Both the position numbers and the translations under genes were made by a program. Shown here piece by piece: positions 1-5,828 of a stretch of DNA of 17,017 nucleotides. The stretch covers positions 230 through 17,246 of the forward strand of contig JAEMSB010000027.1 in the NCBI GenBank assembly GCA_016463045.1, read 5' to 3'. Each line of letters opens with the position of its first letter. Position 1 is the stretch's first letter. Origin of the DNA: Niveispirillum sp. (GTDB lineage Bacteria; Pseudomonadota; Alphaproteobacteria; Azospirillales; Azospirillaceae). The notes below the pieces were generated by a model, which made no database searches, had not been told where the DNA came from, and saw only the letters and a program-made list of their open reading frames with translations.

Positions 1-900
1 CATTATGACCATGCCCTGACCTCGCTGATCCGGGAGGGTGGCAATATGTTGGCGCTGGGTGCCCGTGCCCAAGGCGCCCCGACCCGCCTGATCGGTCTGA
101 CATGGATCGATGAATGGCAGTCCATCCTGGTCCGCCCCGACAGCGGCATCACGGAGGCCAAGCACCTGAAGGGCAAGCGTCTGGCCCTGCCCTCCTATAA
201 TGAGAACCCGATCCCCGACCATGTGCGCGGCACCTCCATCGCGCGCGGCATGTCCCTGCACGGCTATAAGGGCGCCCTGTCCTTCGCGGGCCTGACCTTT
301 GACGATGTCGAATTTGTGGAGGTGGCGTCGGGCCGTGGCAATGGCCGGGGCGATCTGGCCGGCGGCGATGATCGCGTCGGCGCCCTGGGCGGCCTGTGGG
401 CGCTGGATGCGCTGGTGTCCGGCAAGGTTGACGCCATCTATGTGAAGGGGGCATCCGCCGTTGACGCCGCCCGTCAGCATGGCGTGGTGGTCGGCATCGA
501 TCTGGACAAACTGCCCGAACGCCGCTTCCGGGTGAATAACGGCACCCCGCGCCCCATCACGGTAAACAACCACCTGCTGGAAAACCATTTCGATCTGGTG
601 GTGCGTTTCCTGGCGCAGACCCTGCGCGCCGCCGACTGGGCCGCTGGCAATCTGGACGGGGTGAAGGACATCCTGCAGGCCGAAACGCGCGGCAGCCGTG
701 ATGCCGTGACGGCTGCCTATGGCCCGGATTTCCACCGCAACCTGCATCCCGACCTGTCGGAGGAACGTCTGTCCCTGTTTGATCAGCAGAAGAAGTTCCT
801 CTGGGTCCATGGCTTCCTGGACCATGATTTCGACCTGCGCGCCTGGGCCGACCCGCGACCGCTGGAGGCGGCCCGCAAGCTGCTGGACAGCAGGGCGTGA
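1..900 (+). CDS. DszB-like desulfinase / SsuA-like binding-fold protein, 5' partial
   Basis: Coding frame is open from the first base, so this is a 5'-truncated gene with 299 codons visible. The first ATG (46) is internal, because codons 1-15 align with the middle of the paralogue at 6912-7976 (shared pattern H-x9-hydrophobic/R-x-G-G, then RLIGLTW). The fold is the periplasmic-binding-protein type used by SsuA/TauA/NMT1 proteins. From memory, the closest characterised relative is DszB, the 2'-hydroxybiphenyl-2-sulfinate desulfinase. His at codon 1, Arg at codon 11 and Gly at codon 14 have the same spacing as DszB H60, R70 and G73. The region where DszB has its nucleophilic Cys27 lies outside the window. 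C-terminal features shared with the paralogue are VDAIYVKG, the NGTPRPITVN stretch, AYGPDFHRNL and WADPRPLEAA. It could be a desulfinase or a solute-binding protein. A terminator-like hairpin follows within 11 bp, so it is the last gene of its unit. Confidence 0.75.
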   Translation, partial: HYDHALTSLIREGGNMLALGARAQGAPTRLIGLTWIDEWQSILVRPDSGITEAKHLKGKRLALPSYNENPIPDHVRGTSIARGMSLHGYKGALSFAGLTFDDVEFVEVASGRGNGRGDLAGGDDRVGALGGLWALDALVSGKVDAIYVKGASAVDAARQHGVVVGIDLDKLPERRFRVNNGTPRPITVNNHLLENHFDLVVRFLAQTLRAADWAAGNLDGVKDILQAETRGSRDAVTAAYGPDFHRNLHPDLSEERLSLFDQQKKFLWVHGFLDHDFDLRAWADPRPLEAARKLLDSRA

Positions 901-910
901 CAACAGAAAA

Positions 911-932
911 GGGGCCGTCACAAGACGGCCCC
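911..932. terminator. Hairpin terminator after the DszB-like gene
   Basis: A perfect 9-bp stem, GGGGCCGTC (911-919) with GACGGCCCC (924-932), closes an ACAA loop 11 bp past the stop codon at 900. The + strand has only a weak T-tract afterwards (TAACTGTTTC). Read on the - strand the stem is followed by TTTTCTG, so it may act in both directions. Confidence 0.7.
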
Positions 933-952
933 TAACTGTTTCAAGAGCCGGG

Positions 953-995
953 TGACGCTGATATAATGGACGTTATCAACGCCCTTATAGCGTCA
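953..995. promoter_or_regulatory. Cluster of GACGYTAT half-sites in non-coding DNA
   Basis: Between the terminator and the nitroreductase stop (933-1149) I see no gene. The stretch holds TGACGCT (953-959), AATGGACGTTAT (965-976) and ATAGCGTCA (987-995). GACGTTAT (969-976) and ATAGCGTC (987-994) form an inverted pair around 10 bp, and TGACGCT pairs with AGCGTCA (989-995). The same 12-mer AATGGACGTTAT recurs at 1848-1859 before the XRE-cupin gene, and TTATAGCGTC recurs at 2586-2595. This looks like an operator for the same regulator, but no gene starts directly downstream, so it could be a relic of a lost promoter. Confidence 0.45.
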
Positions 996-1089
996 GCACG
1001 GCCTTGAACGGGAGTGTGGTGTCATCCGCCTCCGAATGAACCGATAAAACCGCCTTCCGTGTAACACACCTTATTTTCTGGTTCATCTT

Positions 1090-1134
1090 GTTGCACGGGG
1101 ACGGCACCCGAACGGGAGGACGCCCCCGTGCAAC
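1090..1134 (-). terminator. Nested hairpin beyond the nitroreductase stop
   Basis: An 11-bp stem (1090-1100 with 1124-1134, arm GTTGCACGGGG) encloses a second small hairpin, CCCG-AA-CGGG (1107-1116). It sits 16 bp beyond the - strand nitroreductase stop. There is no T-run on the exit side, so an intrinsic terminator is likely but not certain; an RNA-stabilising structure is the alternative. Confidence 0.45.
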
Positions 1135-1149
1135 TCCGAAATCACGCCC

Positions 1150-1740
1150 TTATGCCGCCGCGAACCGCCCCTCCGCCACGATCTTATCCAGGGGCAGACG
1201 GTCGGTCAGCACCTCACGCGCCCGGTACTTTTCCGGCAGTTCATCAGCAGTCCCGCGCCGCCCGATGACGATGGCGACATTGATGCTGTAATCATCGGGA
1301 ACGCCCAGCGCCAGCTTGGCATCGGCCCGGTTGATGCCGCCCACCGTACGGGTGTTCCAGCCCAGGATACTGGCTTGCAGAGACAGGCTGAAGGCGGCAG
1401 CGCCGGTGTCAAAGGCGTGCGAGGTGCTGTCATGCCACTCGCCGTTCCGTTCAAACCGCTTTTCCGACAGGACAAAGACAATGGCCGCCGCCTTCTCCGC
1501 CCAGGGGCGGTTGGTCTCTGCCAGCAGGTTCAGGAACAGCGGAAAATGGTCGCCCTCACGCCGTGCATAGACAAAGCGCCAGGGTTGCTGATTGAAGCCT
1601 GACGGCGCCCACCGAGCCGCTTCGAACAGGGTCAGCAGTTCCGCCTCGCTGATCGTCTCCCCCGTCAGCGACCGGGCCGACCAGCGTTCCAGGAAAAGGG
1701 GGGAGACGGGCTGCGCAGATGTACGAACGGCGTTCGACAT
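1150..1740 (-). CDS. Nitroreductase family FMN oxidoreductase
   Basis: A 196-residue protein of normal length for the nitroreductase fold, which forms FMN-binding homodimers that use NAD(P)H. The N-terminal flavin phosphate motif RWSAR (19-23), the NQQPW segment (50-54) around the isoalloxazine ring and the C-terminal IGRRG (159-163) are visible. The start at 1740 is preferred over the longer frame to 1812 because GGAG lies 7 nt before this ATG and conservation begins at SPLFLERWSARS. It faces away from the XRE-cupin regulator gene across a 206-bp region that carries operator-like repeats. Its substrate cannot be read from sequence. In this context a flavin-linked redox step in organosulfur breakdown, or supply of reduced flavin, is plausible but inferred. 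Confidence 0.88.
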   Translation of the reverse strand: MSNAVRTSAQPVSPLFLERWSARSLTGETISEAELLTLFEAARWAPSGFNQQPWRFVYARREGDHFPLFLNLLAETNRPWAEKAAAIVFVLSEKRFERNGEWHDSTSHAFDTGAAAFSLSLQASILGWNTRTVGGINRADAKLALGVPDDYSINVAIVIGRRGTADELPEKYRAREVLTDRLPLDKIVAEGRFAAA

Positions 1741-1847
1741 GAAATGGCTCCAAGGATGGGGAATGTGGCGGTGGGCAGCTTGAAAAACCGTGGCCGGCTG
1801 GGTAAACCGCAAGGCGTATCAACGGTCAGGATCATGCCGCTCTATTG

Positions 1848-1890
1848 AATGGACGTTATAACATACGTTCGTAAAATATAGTGGACGTTT
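1848..1890. promoter_or_regulatory. Operator/promoter block upstream of XRE-cupin regulator
   Basis: Contains AATGGACGTTATAAC (1848-1862), with the 8-bp palindrome GTTATAAC (1855-1862), then GTAAAATATA (1871-1880) and a third TGGACGTT (1882-1889). The 29 bases 1852-1880 match 2582-2610 upstream of the monooxygenase operon at 20 positions with no gaps, and the last ten bases are identical. The block lies between the divergent nitroreductase and regulator genes, where an autoregulatory operator would be expected. The exact -35/-10 elements are not clear. Confidence 0.55.
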
Positions 1891-1946
1891 TTGCATCCTG
1901 TGCCATGCTGCCAATACAACCCTTACTGCGTGGAAGGCTGCGCACC

Positions 1947-2570
1947 ATGGCCAAGGACGAGATGCTGGACGACGCGTTGGAAGCCGTGAAGCCCGACACC
2001 AGTGCGGATGAGCTGGGGGAGCTGATCGGTGCCAACCTGAAGCGCATCCGCACCAAGCGCGGCCTGTCGCTAGAGGCGCTGGCCAAGGCCGCCGGCGTCA
2101 GCCGTGCCATGATCGGTCAGATCGAGACGGGCAGGTCCATGCCAACCATCGGCCTGCTGTGGAAGATCACCTCGGCGCTGGACATCCCCTTCTCCACCCT
2201 GATGGGCGGGGGCGAACGGGCCAACCTTCGGGTGATGCGGGCGGGCGATGCCAAGCTGCTGACCTCCAAGGATGGCAGCTTCACCTCACGCGCCCTGTTC
2301 CCGTTCGAAGGCGACCGCAAGACTGAATTCTACGAACTGATCGTCAAGCCGCGCAGCCTGGAAAAGGCCAGCGCCCATGCGCCGGGTACCGTGGAAAATA
2401 TCGTGGTCACCAAAGGCCGGATCGAAATCAGCGTCGGGACGGAGCATGTCACCCTGGATGCCGGCGACGCCACCTGGTTCAATGCCGACCTGCCCCATTC
2501 CTACGCCAATCCCGGCGATGAGGAAGCGGTGATGTACATGGTCATCACCTATGCGCAGTCGGTCGGGTGA
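1947..2570 (+). CDS. XRE-family regulator with C-terminal cupin domain (SutR-like architecture)
   Basis: A 207-residue one-component regulator. Residues 28-82 form an HTH_3 domain (LKRIRTKRGLSLEALAKAAG, then SRAMIGQIETG as recognition region). Residues 125-204 form a cupin sensor with AHAPGTVEN (H144, E150) and DLPHSY (H184) as the usual metal or ligand positions. The frame opens at 1881, but the ATG at 1947 is chosen because GGAAGG (1932-1937) sits 9 nt upstream and the earlier residues look non-conserved. E. coli SutR, a regulator of sulfur utilisation genes, has the same HTH-cupin layout, but so do many unrelated regulators, so the sulfur role rests on context. Repeated blocks upstream of this gene (1852-1880) and upstream of the next operon (2582-2610) suggest that it controls itself and the SsuD-like operon. 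The effector is unknown. Confidence 0.88.
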   Translation: MAKDEMLDDALEAVKPDTSADELGELIGANLKRIRTKRGLSLEALAKAAGVSRAMIGQIETGRSMPTIGLLWKITSALDIPFSTLMGGGERANLRVMRAGDAKLLTSKDGSFTSRALFPFEGDRKTEFYELIVKPRSLEKASAHAPGTVENIVVTKGRIEISVGTEHVTLDAGDATWFNADLPHSYANPGDEEAVMYMVITYAQSVG

Positions 2571-2581
2571 GATTTCTTCCC

Positions 2582-2610
2582 GACATTATAGCGTCGAACT
2601 GTAAAATATA
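2582..2610. promoter_or_regulatory. Second copy of the 29-bp regulator block
   Basis: Aligns without gaps to 1852-1880 (20 of 29 identical, including GTAAAATATA at the 3' end). Within it CGACATTATAGCGTCG (2581-2596) is an interrupted dyad with CGAC/GTCG arms around TATA. It lies directly upstream of a TTGACA box, so a bound protein would touch RNA polymerase. Confidence 0.5.
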
Positions 2611-2639
2611 TTGACACACCATCCACGATGGTGTGAATT
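2611..2639 (+). promoter_or_regulatory. Candidate sigma-70 promoter with a 21-bp palindrome in the spacer
   Basis: TTGACA (2611-2616) and TGAATT (2634-2639) are 17 bp apart; the -10 box is weak. CACACCATC (2615-2623) and GATGGTGTG (2627-2635) form a perfect 9-bp inverted repeat around CAC, filling the spacer. A protein bound there would block polymerase. Alternatively the dyad acts as RNA structure if transcription starts upstream. Confidence 0.5.
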
Positions 2640-2719
2640 TAGCGGACAGTTTCTCCAATATAACGGAAGCCACGCCGGAGGTCCAGGGGACCGGGGGCGG
2701 GCCGCATGGAGTGTCCGCG

Positions 2720-3814
2720 ATGAGCATCGAGTTCTATTGGCGCCTTCCGCCCCAGGGTGATGGCCGCGCCGCCGACCGCCAGGACTGGAACCGGGGCGAC
2801 TATGCCCACCCCGCCGGTCACCAGCGGGACTTTGCCCGCACTGGCACAAGCCGCGACGGCTTCACCTATTACGACCTTCTGGTACAGGTGGCCCGCGCGG
2901 CGGAGCTGGCGGGGTTTGACGGCCTGTCCATCCCGCAGACGTCCGGCGGGGAAGAACCGCTGATCGTGGCAGGGGCGCTGGCCCAGGAGGTGCGGCGGCT
3001 GAAGCTGCTGCCCTCCTTCCCCGCACAGTTCATTGCCCCCGTCTATGCCGCCAAGATCGCCACCAGCTTTCAGCGCCTGACCACGGGCCGCCTTGCCTGG
3101 CACCTGCATATCGATGATGGCGAAGACGGCGCCTGGCATGGCCGCAGCCGGTCGCGCGAGGAACAGGTGGCCCGCACGGGTGAGTTCCTGGACATCGTCA
3201 AGGGCTTCTGGAATGAAGCTCCCTTCGATTACAAGGGCACCTATTACGAGGTCGAAAAGGGTGGCTTCGCCGGCCCGCTGGCCGGACAGAAGCTGCCGGA
3301 AATCCACCTGTCCGGCGATACGGAGGGGGAGCTGGATCTCGCTGGCCGCCATGCCGATGTCTATCTGCTGACGCCTGCCCCGCTGGACGAACTGAAGGCC
3401 CGCATCGCCGATGTGCGCGCCCGTGCCGACGGTCGGGAGGTGCGCTTCGCCCTGGCCGCCGACATCATAACCCGCCATTCTGACGAGGCGGCATGGGATC
3501 ATCTGCGCCGGCAGTGGGAAGCCGCCGGCCGGCGGGTGCAGCGCCTGTCGGGCGAACCCGCTGACCGTCCCGGCTTTGACAGTTTCCGGCGAAGCGATGA
3601 TCAGTGGGCCGGCTTCGCCGCCCTGCGCGGGGAGGAAGGTGTGGGTCTGGTCGGGTCCTACGACACCGTGGCCGCCACCCTCGCCGATTACGCGCGGGCC
3701 GGGATCGATCGCTTTATCCTGGGCGCCAACCCGCATCTGGAAGAGGCGTACCGCGTGGGTGAGCATGTGATCCCCCGCATCCGCGCCCTGCTTGACGCCG
3801 CCAAGGCCGCCTGA
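2720..3814 (+). CDS. SsuD-like LLM-class flavin-dependent monooxygenase
   Basis: A 364-residue TIM-barrel monooxygenase of the SsuD/bacterial-luciferase-like family. Such enzymes use reduced FMN and O2 to split C-S bonds, for example in sulfonates and dimethyl sulfone. Family hallmarks are the MSIEFYWRLPPQGDG start, GFDGLSIPQTS (65-75), TTGRLAWHL (121-129), GSYDTVAATL (312-321) and NPHLEEAYRVGE (337-348). The frame is open from 2633, but ATG 2720 is chosen because conservation begins there and TGGAGT lies 7 nt upstream. Compared with E. coli SsuD as I recall it, the SCEDA Cys region is TSGGEEP (74-80) and the R-x-H of the central strand is A-A-D (246-248), so the substrate is probably not a simple alkanesulfonate. 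The reduced flavin may come from the FMN reductase at 10448-11017. It is followed 24 bp later by the aldolase-like gene, in one operon. Confidence 0.9.
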   Translation: MSIEFYWRLPPQGDGRAADRQDWNRGDYAHPAGHQRDFARTGTSRDGFTYYDLLVQVARAAELAGFDGLSIPQTSGGEEPLIVAGALAQEVRRLKLLPSFPAQFIAPVYAAKIATSFQRLTTGRLAWHLHIDDGEDGAWHGRSRSREEQVARTGEFLDIVKGFWNEAPFDYKGTYYEVEKGGFAGPLAGQKLPEIHLSGDTEGELDLAGRHADVYLLTPAPLDELKARIADVRARADGREVRFALAADIITRHSDEAAWDHLRRQWEAAGRRVQRLSGEPADRPGFDSFRRSDDQWAGFAALRGEEGVGLVGSYDTVAATLADYARAGIDRFILGANPHLEEAYRVGEHVIPRIRALLDAAKAA

Positions 3815-3838
3815 CCCCTTCGTTTTCTGGAGAGAACC

Positions 3839-4582
3839 ATGACCGACACCGTCGCCCCCGGCCTGACGGCCGAACAGCTCGCCTTCGTTACCCAGGCGCA
3901 GAAGGATGCGCGCAAGGCCTTCCGCGTCCTGCGGGAAACCCGCACCATCTCCCCCTCCGGCACCCTGGGCTTCACCATCCGCATCCCCGACAGCCAGATC
4001 CTGGTCAATCTCAACTATGCCGGCCCCTGGGGCGATGACCTGGACGAGGTGAAGACCAGCGTTGTCGGCTTCGACGGCACCGTCTACTTGGGCAAGAGTG
4101 CGGGGCCCGGCGGCGGACGCTATACCAAGCTGTTCCGCACCCATGATGATGTCGTGGCCATCAGCCATGTCCACACCCCGAACCTTGGTGCCTATTCACA
4201 GGCCCATGCCGAACTGCCGCTGCTCTACGTGCCCAACCGCCGTTTCCGCAAAACGGCCAGCCTGCCCGTCTATATCAACCGCCGGCAGCCGGAGGTGGAT
4301 TTCATCCTGGACAGCATCGCCAAGGATACGGAAGTCCCCGGCATCATTGAGGCCAATGGCGGCGCCACGGTGTGGAGCAAGAAGGGCATCATCGATCTGG
4401 CCAACACCATCCTGTTTCTGGAGGAAGGCGCGCATTTTCAGATCCTGGCCGCCGCCGCCCTTGGCGGGTCCAAGCCCTTCGGCCCCGGCGTCCTGCAACA
4501 GCAATGGCGCATGGGCGGCCTGATCCCATCGACCGCCACCGTGGATGATGACGGCACCATCCATCTGGCGGCGGCAGAGTAA
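3839..4582 (+). CDS. Class II aldolase/adducin-like protein with an altered metal site
   Basis: A 247-residue protein with the class II (zinc) aldolase/adducin fold. The metal motif is ISHVHTP (108-114), with H110 and H112 as probable ligands, followed by AYSQAHAELPLLY. In fuculose-phosphate aldolase and relatives a third His lies in an N-H-G motif; the corresponding stretch here appears to be EANGG (171-175), so that ligand seems replaced by Gly. The GRYTKLFR segment (93-100) precedes the motif, as expected. A good SD (GGAGAGAA) lies just upstream of the ATG. Co-transcription with the SsuD-like monooxygenase suggests it handles the carbonyl product left after C-S cleavage, or a sulfur-containing aldol or enol substrate, but this is inference. 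A hairpin that ends the operon follows within 10 bp. Confidence 0.82.
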   Translation: MTDTVAPGLTAEQLAFVTQAQKDARKAFRVLRETRTISPSGTLGFTIRIPDSQILVNLNYAGPWGDDLDEVKTSVVGFDGTVYLGKSAGPGGGRYTKLFRTHDDVVAISHVHTPNLGAYSQAHAELPLLYVPNRRFRKTASLPVYINRRQPEVDFILDSIAKDTEVPGIIEANGGATVWSKKGIIDLANTILFLEEGAHFQILAAAALGGSKPFGPGVLQQQWRMGGLIPSTATVDDDGTIHLAAAE

Positions 4583-4589
4583 AACGGCA

Positions 4590-4619
4590 AAGGCGGATCG
4601 GGGAAACCCGGTCCGCCTT
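4590..4619. terminator. Shared bidirectional terminator between convergent genes
   Basis: AAGGCGGATCGGG (4590-4602) pairs with CCCGGTCCGCCTT (4607-4619) around a GAAA loop, with one G-T wobble. It ends the + strand aldolase operon and overlaps the stop codon of the - strand activator gene at 4618-4620. On the - strand TTTGCCGTTTTACT follows, a reasonable T-rich exit tract. Confidence 0.8.
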
Positions 4620-5691
4620 ACAGCATTCCATATTGCTTTAACCGGTGGCGCAGGATGTTGCGGCTGATACCCAGCAGCTTGGCCGTCTGTAGCTGATTGC
4701 GGTGGCAATATTCATACGCCGCCTGGAACAGCTTGGCCTCGACCAACTCATACAGGTTCTCTGCCCCGCTTTCGAACAAGGGCAAAAGGGCGGCATCAAA
4801 ACCGGGGGGCGCTGCTTCCTGGGTCAGGGGCGTATGCGATGCCTCCATCGGCATACGCTGTCCGGGCAAGTTAAGATCGGTCGGCCCGATCGCCTCCCCA
4901 TTCATCACCAGCAAAGCGTGATGAATAACATTCTCAAGCTCCCGGATATTCCCGGGCCAGGCATAGGCGGTCAGCAGCCGTTCTGCGGCGGGTGACAGAC
5001 CGATACTGCGCATGCGCAACCGGTCACCGTAGAGTTTCAGGAAATGCCCAGCCAGCGGCAGGATATCGGCAGGACGTTCGCGCAACGCCGGCACCCGGAT
5101 TTGGGCCACATTCAGGCGGAAATACAGATCCTCCCGGAACCGTCCGGCCCGCACGGCCCCTTCCAGATTGACATGGCTGGCGGCGATGATGCGGACATCA
5201 ATGGGAATGGCGCTGCGCCCCCCAACCCGGGAAATCTCCCGCTCCTGCAAGACCCGCAGAAGCTTCACCTGCATTGACAAGGGCAGGTCACCAATCTCAT
5301 CCAGGAACAGGGTCCCGTGCTGGGCCGCTTCAAACCAGCCACGCTTGGCACTGACCGCACCCGTGAAGGCGCCGCGCTCATGGCCGAACAGCTCGCTCTC
5401 CACAAGATTTTCCGGCAGGGCGGCGCAGTTGATGGCGATGAAGGGCCGGGCGGCGCGCGGGCTCAACCGGTGCAGCAGACGGGCGACCAGCTCCTTGCCG
5501 GTCCCCGTCTCGCCCGCCACCAGGACCGTCGCCTCCGACGGGCCAATCCGGCCAATACGCTCATAGAGCTGACGCGACGCCGGATCTTCGAACACGACGG
5601 CGCTGGCCCGGATGCTTTGCGAGTGAAAGCCCGGACTGTCGAAGGTCATTAAACCGGGCGGTCCTTCCCGCCCGCCAGGTTGCAGCGCCAT
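4618..5691 (-). CDS. sfnR: SfnR-like sigma-54-dependent activator lacking a sensor domain
   Basis: A 357-residue bacterial enhancer-binding protein. It has only about 35 residues before the AAA+ domain, then Walker A GETGTGKE (60-67), the sigma-54 contact loop GAFTGA (107-112), Walker B TLFLDEIG (127-134), the arginine-finger region RFREDLYFRLNV (184-195), sensor II WPGNIRELEN (245-254) and a Fis-type HTH (about 320-357, AAYEYCHRNQLQTAKLLGIS). No receiver, GAF or PAS domain is present. Pseudomonas SfnR, which turns on dimethyl sulfone genes under sulfate limitation, has this short layout, and I use the symbol on layout and context only. Activity is then probably set by its amount, which fits the strong sigma-70 promoter at 5748-5776. 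Its likely target is the sigma-54 promoter at 11058-11073. AAGGGGAA precedes the ATG at 5691. Confidence 0.85.
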   Translation of the reverse strand: MALQPGGREGPPGLMTFDSPGFHSQSIRASAVVFEDPASRQLYERIGRIGPSEATVLVAGETGTGKELVARLLHRLSPRAARPFIAINCAALPENLVESELFGHERGAFTGAVSAKRGWFEAAQHGTLFLDEIGDLPLSMQVKLLRVLQEREISRVGGRSAIPIDVRIIAASHVNLEGAVRAGRFREDLYFRLNVAQIRVPALRERPADILPLAGHFLKLYGDRLRMRSIGLSPAAERLLTAYAWPGNIRELENVIHHALLVMNGEAIGPTDLNLPGQRMPMEASHTPLTQEAAPPGFDAALLPLFESGAENLYELVEAKLFQAAYEYCHRNQLQTAKLLGISRNILRHRLKQYGML

Positions 5692-5747
5692 CGCGTTCCC
5701 CTTCCCGCATCGGACAGCAGAGAAAATTCCCTACTCTTGTGCTTCGG

Positions 5748-5776
5748 ATTTTAGGGCGCCGAAATTGCGGTGTCAA
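5748..5776 (-). promoter_or_regulatory. Strong sigma-70 promoter of the sfnR-like gene
   Basis: On the - strand TTGACA (5776-5771) and TAAAAT (5753-5748) are separated by exactly 17 bp. Transcription would start near 5741, giving a leader of about 50 nt. This shows that the activator is transcribed independently of the operon upstream. Confidence 0.75.
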
Positions 5777-5789
5777 ACAGTGAATTTCA

Positions 5790-5818
5790 ATAATATACAT
5801 TTTAATAATGTATATTAT
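5790..5818. promoter_or_regulatory. AT-rich 11-bp inverted repeat upstream of the sfnR-like promoter
   Basis: ATAATATACAT (5790-5800) and ATGTATATTAT (5808-5818) are a perfect inverted repeat around TTTAATA. The centre is about 63 bp upstream of the predicted start at 5741, where LysR-type activators usually bind. In Pseudomonas, sfnR is activated by the LysR-type protein CysB, so a CysB/Cbl-like site is a fair guess. It could also be a repressor site or UP element, or part of the 3' end of the operon transcript, since it starts before the upstream gene's stop at 5829. Confidence 0.6.
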
Positions 5819-5828
5819 ACCAAGCCCA

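Noticed and set aside
1090..1140. A tRNA-like fold
   Set aside because: The stem-loop lacks a cloverleaf, a T-arm consensus and a plausible anticodon loop.
1741..1812. A 24-codon N-terminal extension of the nitroreductase
   Set aside because: A GGAG at good spacing supports ATG 1740, and the extra residues do not resemble the family or a signal peptide.
2639..4174. A 511-codon open frame on the - strand
   Set aside because: It lies opposite the monooxygenase and aldolase genes, which have clear family motifs and SD sites. Its translation is low-complexity (Gly/Ala/Asp rich) and shows no motif; such frames are common in high-GC DNA.
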